Part shown: positions 52,011 through 63,156 of the stretch, piece after piece | Numbering within the stretch: position 1 is the first letter of the stretch | Layout: the number at the start of each line of letters is the position of its first letter | Source of the DNA: Setaria digitata | Taxonomy: Eukaryota > Nematoda > Chromadorea > Rhabditida > Setariidae | NCBI GenBank assembly: GCA_003640385.1 | Contig: RCAB01000027.1 | Coordinates: 1-64,000 of the forward strand | DNA length: 64,000 bases | Direction of reading: 5' to 3' | Notes under the pieces: generated by a model | The model's database searches: none | Seen by the model: the letters and a program-made list of their open reading frames with translations, nothing else | What the model was told of the DNA's origin: nothing | Program-made: the position numbers and the translations under genes

Positions 52011-52627
52011 CTAAATTTTAGTCCAGAAAAACATGAAACAAAACGAAGTATTCGAAAAATCTGCGTCCAAAAAATGTGTGATAAGGTGGCAGCAAGATTT
52101 CGATTTAGTAAATCTAAAAAGTTTAATTTACCAATCATGCTGCTTGAAATCAACCCAAAACTAACTGGAATGCAGCAACTGGATTCATATTTTCTAAAAC
52201 CAACAACATAGCCTTTTGGATAACAAAGAACTATGGTGAAAATATTTTTTTTTTCTAAACCCATTGGTTCAGAAAGAGACCCTGTCTTCCAGGGAATAGA
52301 AGAAAGCCAGATTTTGTGGACTTTACCACCAAGTACCACACCAATCTTGAAATTAAGCAAACTTGCCTGCATCAGATAATCATCCTGAATAACTTCGGTA
52401 GTGATTACACTTCCAACTACCATTTTGAGTGTAATGCCTTATCATGAGCCTGAAAAAGCTACTGTTTCAAAGCAAAGTTAGATGTGCTCCAAGCAAGGTC
52501 AAGCCAAAGTCACTCAGTTCAAACGGAATACATCCTCCACCCCTCCATCCGCACCTTCACCCGAAGGTTTCACAATCCTTCCCGCTTTGTATATTCCACT
52601 TCGAGAAGTTTCTCTTCTTCTCTGACA

Positions 52628-52673
52628 AGAAGTACTCTCAATCATTTCTAACACTATCACCTTTTCAATATCG
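52628..52673. repeat. 46-base repeat, copy 2
   Basis: Identical to 46843-46888, and located 50 bases before the assembly join at 52723. It is either a small dispersed repeat or a sign of a misplaced contig end. Confidence 0.7.
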
Positions 52674-52686
52674 CTTTCCCTACAGA

Positions 52687-52769
52687 ACCTCTCGCTAATA
52701 TCTCTACACTATTTCGTATAACNTTATTTAAACACCTCTCGCTAATATCTCTACACTATTTCGTATAAC
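52687..52769. repeat. 36-base direct duplication around an N (assembly join)
   Basis: Bases 52687-52722 recur as 52734-52769, with the N at 52723 and ten bases between. It is the same signature as the other joins. Because it lies just upstream of the first resolved aquarius exon, the missing start exon could be affected. Confidence 0.85.
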
Positions 52770-54023
52770 AATCTCCTCCTTCTCCTCCTCTCCATTACTT
52801 ATGATAACTCGTTAAGGGTGCCCTCATTGGGATTGGGAAGAGAACACGGCCATACCGACAGTCACCACAATGCAACAAACATATCCGGGTGCATGCAGAG
52901 AAAGTAGTAAGTGATGAGAATTTCAGGACCATATCGCAAACGAGGAAGACTTGTTGCTTATTGTAGTTTCCTGCTTTCAAAGGGACGGAATCAGAAATCA
53001 GAATTCTCTTGCGAATTAATCAATCAGTTAGTTGTAGTACTGTAGCTATTTGAAGCTGGAAATATATTTGTACGATAAATTAATGATTAGTTTGATTTCA
53101 CTGTTCCCATTTTGGATGATACTGAGTACTGCAAGTTGTGCAACAGTTAGATATCACGAAGGTGTATTATATTTAAAACTTCGTGGTATATTGGGAAAGT
53201 AAACTGGAAATTTATTATTACTGGCGGATATTGTGACAATTTATGTTAAGGCTAACAAGAAGGCTAATTTATGTAGTAATTTATAATTTATAATTATAAT
53301 TTAATTTATAATTTATAATTTATTTACCTATCAGTCCTAGGTATCTGATATCTAATAAATAGTAATTAAAGCCAGTAATCAAATGAGTAGTGAATATGAT
53401 CAAAATAAGAAAATTGATCGAGGGAAGACACATTAAGTATTGCTCTGATATCATGAAATACCAAATTGTTGATTTACGATGAATTTATGGCTATTGATAA
53501 TAAAGAACTCTATCCATCTTTTTGCCCATCTGGAAAATTGATAAAATGCTCGTTTAGTTCGAGCGAGAGAGAAACTGGAAATATATCTCATAAAATCAAA
53601 TTCATGATTTTCAGTTATTTATTGCTTAAATAGTAAGATTTAACATTTCCAAATCTTTTCGAAGAGACTGATCTCGAATAAATTGAAAATTACCAGCCAA
53701 ATTTACTGGAATTAGTTATAAAATATAAAGGCAAACTGTTAAGTTACTGCAGATCTGTTTTTGCCTGAGAAACATTCTCACCATTTCATTATTCTTCAAA
53801 CAAACAGCGCAATTAACTTTATTCAAAACCATCATTAATCTTGAAGAAACTTATAATTTTTATCCATGCAAAGGTTTAATTAACAGCTGCGTTTTAAGAT
53901 AAATTAACCATTTTAATTGAAAAATCCTTCTTTTTTTCTTTTCGCTGCTTTATTATTTACTAAACTGAGTGAAGCGGTTTTATAAAAAGATAGTTGTTCA
54001 ATCCCTTTAAGATTATCTGAATA
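52770..54023. other. intergenic region without a gene
   Basis: No coding signal is seen. Around 53278-53328 there is a short AT repeat built of TAATTTATA units. The rest is AT-rich with no open frames of note. Confidence 0.55.
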
Positions 54024-54083
54024 TTAATTAATTGCCAAGAAGATGAATTTATTCTCTAATTCATTTTCTTGGCAATTAATTAA
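54024..54083. repeat. 26-base inverted repeat with 8-base loop
   Basis: The left arm 54024-54049 and right arm 54058-54083 are complementary at 25 of 26 positions (one G opposite T). The loop is TATTCTCT. The arms include TTGCCAAGAA. As RNA this would be an almost perfect hairpin; as DNA it could be a cruciform or the remnant of a palindromic element. Confidence 0.9.
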
Positions 54084-54860
54084 CATTCAAAAATTCACAA
54101 AGGAAATCAAATTTCCATAATAACGTACGTGTCGCAGCTTTCCAGTAAGGTGAGATACAAAAAAAATCTGTAATTCCAAGCAGGAAATCGATCATTTCTT
54201 GGCGATATCGACAAATTTTCAGTAGCATTTTCGTGTTTTGAAGAGCTTTCACTGACATATCCTTTATTTGCTGTTGTATATTTCACTTTCAATTTTATTT
54301 GACTAAAAGAATCGCTCGTCATTTTTAAAATCATAATTTAGCAAATAGTCAAAGGTCACTTCATTCCTTTCATCCTTCAGCTTTGTCCCTTAGTTTCGGT
54401 AGGTGAAGGAGAAAAATATCTTCCTCACTTATGTTTCTGAATAGAAGTATATTAAGTACCAGAAGAAATCTCTCAAATATCGCTTTTGTGATTTAACACA
54501 CAGCGTTAACAAATATGAATTCACAGCATTGAGCAATTGTCAAGATTATTGTTATTACACTCATATTTCAATTAATAATTTGGTTGTTGATTTTAGCATT
54601 AAGTAGGTCTTGTTGAAATTTTCAATAGCAGCTTTGGCGACACTACGTATAAAATTTGATTGCCTTACAAAAGTTGCACCAGCTGGAGCAGTCTCAGATT
54701 TGTCGACCACTTCCAGCCTACTATGATGGATTTGCAAAGGAGTGCTACTGGTACTTGCAACAGTACTGTCCTGCTGTACACTAATCTGAATTCCATTTAT
54801 TCCACTCCTTTGCTTTATTTATTTCAGTCTCATTCACTCTTAATGGATAATCAGAATCTT

Positions 54861-54868
54861 ATTTGCAG
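54861..54868 (+). promoter_or_regulatory. acceptor before the insulin-like gene
   Basis: ATTTGCAG ends at 54868, 29 bases before the ATG at 54898. A second acceptor, TTTATTTCAG, ends at 54827. Either could take a spliced leader. Use of the first would leave out an upstream ATG at 54843 that is out of frame with the peptide. Confidence 0.4.
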
Positions 54869-54897
54869 TGAAAGCGAAGCTCAGTTACGGGTAGAGA

Positions 54898-55474
54898 ATG
54901 GTGAAATGTCGTACTGCGTTCATCTTCTTGCTTACCTACTACTATGCCACCGCGGCACTTTCCACCGGTATCTGCACCGACCGGATATCATCGCTCATTA
55001 TATCTGTTTGTAACGGTTGTGTATCCTCGCAGCATAGTGACAGTAATAGCTTCAACTCTTCTTTCTTTGCTTTTTCAAAGTCAAAAATATCATTATGGAT
55101 CACAGATCACTTCGGTTTCGAAATTTAAATTGTTTTCTTTATTTTGTAGTTGTTTTGTAAATTCTGAACAATTCAGAAATTTCACATAGTTATATTTCCA
55201 GTTTAAAATGCGTCAAAGTAAATTTAATTTTGTTATTCCTTCCTATAGGGAATTCTTTCTCAGTCACGTCTTTTGCTTCGCTTTAGTGAAAACTTTCATT
55301 TCAGATTTAAATCAAAACTGTTTGTTAATTTTCTCACCGAACGCTTTAAAATGCTCAATTCTAGGCAGCAAAGGAGATAAAAGTGTGCAAGAAAGACTAC
55401 ACAGTGTGGCAGAGAAATGCTGTCACAAAAGATGTTCAATGGGATATCTTCGTTCCCTCTGTTGCAACACCTAA
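54898..55474 (+). CDS. insulin-like peptide precursor, 75 aa, two exons
   Basis: Exons are 54898-55015 and 55365-55474 (TAA), 228 bases, with a phase-1 junction that closes. Residues 1-22 are a signal peptide (AFIFLLTYYYATAALS). The B-like segment has Cys26 and Cys38 with eleven residues between, followed by N-G, as in insulin B chains. The A-like segment is EKCCHKRCSMGYLRSLCC: Cys58-Cys59, three residues, Cys63, eight residues, Cys72, exactly the insulin A spacing. There is an extra Cys73. Between B and A lie only about 18 residues with no dibasic pair, so there is no classic C peptide, as in many nematode insulins. Nematode insulins act on the DAF-2 receptor as agonists or antagonists controlling development and dauer-like arrest; which applies here is unknown. 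The single-exon reading through the intron gives a false 76-aa ORF. Confidence 0.88.
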
Positions 55475-56667
55475 TCCATGTTCGTTGTTTTCTTTTGTGT
55501 TTTAAGATATTACTTCAGTTTAATGTTGTCAACAGACATTTTTAACATAGCATAATATCTGACGCTTCATGAATATCATTGTTGAATGTGACACAATGTG
55601 ACATATTGGTAATGACGCTGTTTCATCCCAAAATTGAATAAAAATATCCGCAAGAAAGAGATGTTATGGAACTAAGTAAACTGTATCTTCTTGGATACTT
55701 TTCTGTCCTGTCGCATTATAAGAACCCTCTTACAGTCGTAATTCCACAAAAACTGATTCGAAAGTAAATATCTCATTTTCTAGCAGCAAACACCACTTTA
55801 TTTAGAGAACCTGAACCTCCAACAGAGAACTTTAACAACGTTATAATTTCCATACGGAAATAGGGTGCTATAGCAGTAGTTATAAATTTGAAACATTGAT
55901 TTAAGCGTAAAATAGCAAGACACAGCTCTCAGATTCCTTACCTGAAATTTTTTTAAAAATTTCGCAACAGCAATCACTGAATTATATTCTTACCAAACGA
56001 AAATTTTATACCTCCTATACTGTTTGTTACTAATAACTAGTATAGCGTATCAGATTCTGCTCAAAAACAGTTTTTGCTATATTAAGATATCTTTTTTTTT
56101 GGTAGTGCAGAAATTCTACAGTATCCTCAAACAGGTCGGCTTGTAGACTGCTTGTTTACATCCCTCCTTTGTAAAGTATAATTAGCTCGAGAATGTTTCT
56201 CCAAAGTTGCACTTAAGAGTACCGTTTCAATAGTTAAACGATGCTCTTCATTCAAACATAAAAGTTATCAATTTTATTCAAGAAAAACTAAGGATATTTG
56301 GAAAAGCAAAAGATTGGAAAAACGACAGTAAAAGGAAATACTCATGCATTGAATTAATATAAATCTGATTTTTAAGAGAAAAACCACAAATAGATTTGAT
56401 GCATACACTAGCAGAAGGTGATAAAGCAGAGTGGAAATGAGAACTGCAATAAATAGTAGCATAAAATAAAGTGCTTAAGCAATAAAAAAAATGAACAATT
56501 TACCCAATAACTGAACATCTATATTTATATGCTGCAACTTTTTGCACAACATTTAATAATACTTTGCTGAACAATATCTACAAAAACAGCAACACAAATA
56601 TATTCCCTTTTTTTGACTGTTTTCTTCAGCGCTGTCTCCTCTGTCAACATTTCTCTAATTAAATTAA
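55475..56667. other. convergent intergenic region
   Basis: It lies between the stop of the insulin-like gene and the stop of TMEM231, and so holds both 3' UTRs. No further gene is seen. Confidence 0.55.
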
Positions 56668-58982
56668 TTAAGTGTTACTCCATGGGATAACTACCGTATT
56701 GAGCAGACGATTTTCGAACAAAAATTTCCGTAATTTGTTAACAAAAAAGTGAATGACAACAAAACAGGCAAAATATTGAATCCACGCCCATTTCAAGAGT
56801 TCTAGAAGACTTGTCCTGTAGAAAAGCTGTTGTTCAAGGATTCGTATCGACAGATGTAATACGAAGTTATTGTCACCAGCTCTCTTAGGAGCCCAAGCAA
56901 CTGATTTCCTCAAAAAAGTTTATTACATGAATTAAATCCTTGAAAAATTCTAAGTAATTTCTTGCAATTACTTCTGAGAAAGACGTATCCTCGCAAGCCC
57001 TCCAAGCCTCACTTATAGAACCATAATCTAGAGCAAAAAAAAATCATTTCATTTATTTCATTCCTTACATCTATTTCTACCACTCATCTATTATTACTGT
57101 ATTTTCCTGCCTCTGCTATTTTTGTTCTCTCAATCACAATTATAATAAAACTGGTGATAGAACAATCAATCGTAGCTTCTAATATTCACGATTTGACAAT
57201 AAATCATAGCAATACCGACCAATCCAAAAACTTTATTATTTTTACTAAGAATAAATATATAAATAAAGAGTGGCTTTTTTCAAGTCATCGTCGATCTGAA
57301 AATGAATTATAAAATATTGTGTTTTAGAGATGAAAGTTCCAACTTATTTTCTCGCGATATATTACTTAGCACCACTTTCTTGCTTTTGATAATTGGTCTC
57401 TATAATTTTAAATTAAATATCTCGCCATTTTAATTACTTGAGTTTGGGAAATAAATGCAGAGCTAAACTGATCAGGAAATCAAAAAAAAAAAAAAACCTA
57501 AATATAAGCATATTATTAAGAGAGATACAAAGAAAGGGACAAAATTCATGACAAGAAACCCATTTATGACAACTAGTGATTTCAACGTGTTCAGATTATG
57601 CTTATCTATAAAGAGCCATTTTGACATCTAACGAAAATAATAAAGTTGGGTTAGAAATGGATTAATGAAACCTATTAATGAATAATATGAAATAGAAGAA
57701 CCCAAGAGTATAATGTGAACAAGAGAAAGTTTTCATAAAACTCACTTTTTCAAAACTGTTGTGAAATTCCTAAACGAATTTCGCGAAGCAATCGTGACAG
57801 GACTATACTCAACCAAATCTAAACTGAATTCGTTAATTATCGGCCCTCCATTATTCGGATCCCGTCCACTACTTTCGAATGGGATCACTTGATCCAACCA
57901 AAGATCACCAGAAATTGTCACTGATGATGATGCAGTTGCACGCTCCAAATCGTCAAGCACCACGGTTTCCATCTGTAATCTTCAGAAGCTTAGCCTTCAA
58001 ATGAAATTTTCTCAAAAAGATCCGACGATCCAAATAAAAACAATAAATAGCACTCATGTTAATGATAAAAGCTACAATTATATTTTTATTAGATCACTGA
58101 AAATGGCTGGTTTCAGAAAAATCTTTTCATACACTTTAGTAAAAAAGAAGAATCATTTTACTATCGAAATAGCCCAACTAATTCCTCTGAACACTGCTTG
58201 TATTAAAAATGAAAAGCGAAAAAATTACCGAAAAGCGAGACCTTTGGTCAAGCTGATAATCAAATAAAAACATGTAGAATACTCCACAAATTTTATCCCC
58301 TTCTTCAACAGGAAATGTGACGTTTAATTCAATCTAAAAAAATTGTTATCAAGTGAAAATTGCGGAAGAGACGAAAATTTAAGTAAAAAGAACATCGAAT
58401 CACTTTTCATAAAGACGGTATTTGCAGAACTTACTAGATCGGGTTTCCCATCATCGTTGAAATCATTTTCATATTCTTCAATCACCGCTATTTGTGTATG
58501 TGCTTCTTCAGCATGGTTCAGCAGTGGATACGAGCTCCACACATAGTAACTATTCGGCACTTCTCCTTTCAACAGTATAATGAATCGCTGTTTGTAATAA
58601 ACTGTTGCTTGTTCTCGATATTCACCGAACTTTTTCCAGAAACCCTGGGATTAAGAGGTAATTTTAAAGTCTTAGACCTTCTCAAAAATAAAAACAAAAC
58701 AAATGGCGGTGAGTGCCAAATAAACAGCCTTTAAAAATATAACGCGCTTTCTCCAATCTAAACTATAAACAGTCAAAATGACAAATTATTAAGCTTATTA
58801 AGCAAATTAAATAACTTACTATTCAAAATATCATAATCAACAACTTAAATTGTTTATAAAACCAAAAATACCTGCGCAGTGAATGTTACAAACAATGTGA
58901 ACAATAGTGTAAAAGCAAGAAGGGCATTGCTACAACAATAAGCTGTTGAGCATTTTGGAGCTTTATACTTGCACGTATAGGG
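56668..58982 (-). CDS. tmem-231: transmembrane protein 231, ciliary transition zone (first exon missing)
   Basis: Minus-strand exons are 58982-58872, 58644-58435, 58333-58242, 57979-57746 and 56908-56668 (TAA), 888 bases with all phases closing. That gives 295 residues plus a short first exon not found, against about 316 in human. The first visible exon holds TM1 (SNALLAFTLLFTLFVTF). GFWKKFGEYREQATV, VWSSYPLLN, NDDGKPDL and VTFPVEEGDKICGVFYMFLF match the TMEM231 ectodomain. SGDLWL and RNFTTVL follow. The last exon carries WAWIQYFACFVVIHFFV as TM2 and a tail ending in IPW. TMEM231 is part of the MKS module at the ciliary transition zone, a diffusion gate for membrane proteins; in nematodes it acts in ciliated sensory neurons. 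The acceptor at 57979 is the less certain junction, since an alternative lies seven bases on but would break phase. Confidence 0.92.
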
Positions 58983-59427
58983 CTAGAAATAAATGACGTG
59001 ATAATTGTAGCCTCTCAGCCATAAGTAATAAACACATATAAACTATTCATATAATGAAAATTTTTATTGAAACTCTTCATTTACAAATTGTTGCTACTGA
59101 TATTCAGTTGCAGTTATTATGTTGTAATTATTTAAAGAATGGTACCTGAACTAGTACCACACTTCACTTGCGAATTGTAACTTCGGATTTAGAATATGTC
59201 GAGCAAACTAGCACAATGAACTATGACACAAATCTTTATTTACAAAACNGTAATTATTTAAAGAATGGTACCTGAACTAGTACCACACTTCACTTGCGAA
59301 CTGTAACTTCGGATTTAGAATATGTCGAGCAAACTAGCACAATGAACTATGACACAAATCTTTATTTACAAAACAATTTTAAAAAAGATCATGAAACCAG
59401 CCTCTTCATAAAGTACTTTATATTTCA
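58983..59427. other. short spacer between two minus-strand genes, with an assembly join
   Basis: This spacer should contain the short first exon of TMEM231 and the 3' UTR of the upstream membrane-protein gene. AATAAA on the minus strand occurs near 59360. About half of it is the duplicated join, so true length is nearer 320 bases. No clear ATG exon for TMEM231 could be placed. Confidence 0.55.
59124..59374. repeat. 125-base direct duplication around an N (assembly join)
   Basis: Bases 59124-59248 recur as 59250-59374 with one difference (GCGAATTG versus GCGAACTG), separated by the N at 59249. It is the longest of the four such joins. Confidence 0.92.
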
Positions 59428-62400
59428 TTATCCAGCACCAGTACTGGATACGTACTTTTTGATATAACGCTCTGAAACAGTAACACTAGCAATGAAAACA
59501 CAAATCCAGGATACCGAAGCAATGATGAATAAAAGCCAATTAAGAATGCTGATGGCTTGCTTTTTGCTATATACCATAAATTCCTTCCAAACTGCAAAAC
59601 ATACTTCAGCAGATAATAAAAATTAATTTGTACAGTTCAGTATAAAATGAATTTCATATAATTAAGAAAGTACGAAAACACAAAAGTTGACTACTTCAAA
59701 ATAATCACGAAATATTACCCTCAGGATTCTCCTAGGTCGGTTAAACTATGGGCTGCATTTCAATAAGATTTCAGTCCAGTAACCTTTTCGATGTCAACAA
59801 TGAATGGCGTTAATCTCCTAGCAGTAGGCACAACAGTAGTTGCTAGTTTGGAATATGTTGCTATGGATACAATCAATAGGATGGTATGAATATTTCTAAA
59901 AAATCTCAAGAAATATAGTAATCATATACTTGGGTTCGAAAATAGAATAGGTTCTCGGGTAAACATAAAAATACAATATTGTCCATCAATCCCGCAGTTC
60001 TCATTTTCAGATTTATTACAGAGTTCCATTTTGAACAGTTCCTATCAACAAACTTCTTGTCTTTGACTGAAGAAAAAAGAAAAACCATTCAATGCACGCG
60101 ATACCGATGCATCAATGCTACGATTTCAGAAAACATAAAATAAATAGGCACGATGAAACCTTTCTGACCATTCATATCCTTTTCTGTGAATATCACACTG
60201 AAATAATAAAAAGGGGCCCGATGAGGATAGAAACAAAATAAATTATTTTACTGAAATAACTCCACTGACGACAATAATTTATTTCATTGAAATGAGCACA
60301 AAGATAATGAGACATAAAGCAGAAAGCCAACGACAATTTGAAAAAGTTGCATTCACTGTCCAAATAAAGTTCATAATACTACAGTCAAACTATCATCAAA
60401 AACCATAAAATATAAAATGAGTGAAACTGTTAATCAATATTATCCAGAATTATATTAAGTAAATGACACTTGAGATAAGAGGTAAGTCTCACGTTGATCC
60501 CACTGTCTTTATAGAAGATGAAACCTTTTACAAAAGAAGAAAAATTTTTGTTTCATCATTTCAACAATAATAAGAATATTTCCACGTATATAATGAAGTG
60601 AAACAGAAAATGATAGAGAGTTAATATTATTAAAACGGAACATAGCGTTTATACCAAACGCTATTTCCAAATCCAAAAGATTATAAAGAAAAGAATATAT
60701 GTAGTTAAGCCCTTCAAACTTTAAAATTAACCAATATGCATTTTAAAAAAAAAAACCTTCTAAAAAACCTTTAAGCCAAAAAACATTCTTACTAAGTGTT
60801 GGGTGGAAGCTAATCAACTATGTGTTCCCATCGAAATGAACTGAATCCAAATGAATTCTGATTATCAGTTCTTCCCTTAAAGAATTGGTCCGGGATTGAG
60901 GTACTGGAAAAATACGAAATGAAGAGAAGACACGCGATACCTCATTCTTCCTACTGAAATAAAAACACAAGATAATTAGAGAAAAGTATAAATACGCTCC
61001 TCTCATTAACTAGAAAGAATTGCATCTGTCCCATTAACAAGAGAAAAAGATAATACTTTATTATAAACCAATTTCAAAACAGTAGTGAAAATCCTTACTT
61101 ATCACAACTATCGTTAAAAATACCAAGACTGGAATGGCTTCAGAAAGGCTCACTTTTCTCATTATTTGCTGATTATCAGAAATATCGAGGATAATTGGTG
61201 GATGAGTCCGAGACCCTGATCGACTGTTTGTCCCCGAATGGGTTACATCGGAATGAACTGAATCCACAAGCATTCCGCTCATCAATTCTTCCCTTAAACT
61301 TGTATCTTCCACTTCAAACAAAAAGATTCTCAAAAAAAGAAAAAAAAAATGATGGAAAGAAGAAGGAAAACAAAAAAGGCACAGTCAAAACTAGTCAAAA
61401 TAAACCTAAGCGTGAACATGAGCTTCTTTTTGAGAAGGATGTTCTTTTTATCTGGGCTGACAATCCAAAAGCTCTTTCACAATTTACATTTTAATTACGA
61501 GAAAAATATTTCGCCAGGAAACTTTTTTTGATAAGAATCTTATCGCCTAGAAATAATAGCGGCGACAAAAGGACCACAGGAAATGCAACTAATCTATATA
61601 GCAAATCCAGGCAAAATTCTACAATTACATGTTATCGAGGAATTTCATTCTAATATTCCTTACCACCAAACAAATAAAAGCGCATGGATATTGTATTCAG
61701 CTTATATTTAGCTTAGAACTGTTGGTCCAAAAAAGATGCAAGGGTATAACAATTAGATTACTTCAAAATAATGCAAAGAAGCACACAGTAATGCATAGAA
61801 ACATACCAGGTTAATAAAAAGCTGTGTTTTCCTACCATATTTAAGTCATTAAATTTAGGTTGTTATTGACCAGAAGAATAATAATGGGTGATAAAACTAA
61901 CGAAAATACCATGACCGAATAAAGAGTTCGAATTTGTGAACCGTTATTTTTTTTCTCCACCACATCAGTTACTACTTTCATTCACCGCAATGTTATACTC
62001 ATAGCAACATTCGAGTTAAATATTCAAACATTTTCAAACAAAGCTCGGAATTTTAAACCCAAAAAGCCGCAAATCCGAACAAAAGAACCGAACCAAGTGA
62101 ATATTCCAAAATGAGTCAGGAATTAAAATATGATGATAGAAAACAGAAAAGCAAAAGAAACGAATAAGCAAAAGAAGCAAGTTCTGCAATTTGACAAGAC
62201 AAAAGAATGATTAACTCCAGCACTCTCATCCAAATCCAATTATATTCTATTCTTTTAAAAGCCAAAATTTTGCATTAAATGTTACCAGTGTTAGATCAAG
62301 GGTAATGAAATGTAAAACAAATGCAGTTAACACCAGCACATGATACCTTGTATATCGGTGTTTAAGGCCATATCGTGCTCGTCTCATCATTACATTCATA

Positions 62401-63156
62401 TCCTCACCTCTGACAAAAATTTTTTTTAAAGAAATAAATGGAAAATCATGAAACTCATCTGAAATCATCGCGCAATTTTCTTATCTATTAAATAAATTAA
62501 TTTTCTAAAAAATTTAACTCTTTAATAAGATTAGTCTGCCACGACATCGGTAACCCGACTACTGAAAGCTCTAATAATGTTAATAAGAAATTTTAGAAAA
62601 TTCCTAAAAATACCTTATAATTTCATTACTTATTTTGCAAAAGCTCGAAAAAAAAAAATAAAAAGTATGTGCGACATATAGTCTGGAGGAAAAATTTTTT
62701 TTCGTAACTATTGCCGGAAAACAAAAATAAAAGACAGAATCAATCCAAAGATGAATTTTAAGAATCAGCAATAAAAGCTAACAAAGTCTGTGCACATTAT
62801 TTTAACTACTGTAAAAAATTACGAGTGGGATGAAAGATTATTCGGACCCCTCACATGTGGAACTGGTTTCAATAGAATTTCCAAGGTTGATAAAAATGTA
62901 TTAAGTACCAATGCCAACAAAGTGATATAACCCCTGTTTCTTGAAATTTTGAGGCAGATGACAATGGAACTTACCGCGTTTGCAAAGTAGATCCAGAATC
63001 TAATAAATTTTCCTGCGAGCCACACACACTCTCCGTGCTATCGCGTTCAGATGCAGCGCCATCATTAAAACGAACAGATGTAGTGGGCAATACATCCTCT
63101 ACTTCTGCAACGTCCATTCCAGAAAAACTTTCCAGTATCCACTGATGGTCGCCTTC
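59428..63156 (-). CDS. unrecognised polytopic membrane protein (partial, 5' end open)
   Basis: I do not recognise the family. Likely minus-strand exons are 63156-62975, 62409-62342, about 61985-61865, about 61310-61105, about 60525-60490, 60198-60088, about 59897-59784 and 59591-59428 (TAA). The first two join cleanly in phase. The 63156 exon is hydrophilic and acidic (EGDHQWILESFSGMDVAEVE), probably cytosolic. The next is basic (MMRRARYGLKHRYTR). Later exons carry hydrophobic segments: TLYSVMVFSLVLSPIIILLV, AIPVLVFLTIVVI, GFIVPIYFMFSEIVALM, HTILLIVSIATYS and LNWLLFIIASVSWICVFIAS. The C terminus is SSTGAG. At least five membrane spans suggest a transporter or receptor. Phases among the middle exons were not all resolved, so the total is a sketch. 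Its stop lies only about 450 bases upstream of TMEM231, on the same strand. Confidence 0.5.
60818..60907 (-). pseudogene. duplicated exon-like segment
   Basis: On the minus strand this reads SLREELIIRIHLDSVHFDG then a stop, preceded by a good acceptor (TATTTTTCCAG). It matches the exon part near 61300-61240 (SLREELMSGMLVDSVHSDV) at both protein and nucleotide level, in the same orientation about 400 bases away. It may be a decaying copy or an alternative terminal exon. Confidence 0.55.

Noticed and set aside
52007..52423. 138-codon minus-strand frame just upstream of aquarius
   Set aside because: It is in a different frame from the first aquarius exon, contains that exon's acceptor, and does not resemble the aquarius N terminus.
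57022..57036. Possible 15-base microexon in TMEM231
   Set aside because: It would fit in phase, but direct joining of the flanking exons matches vertebrate TMEM231 in length without insertion.
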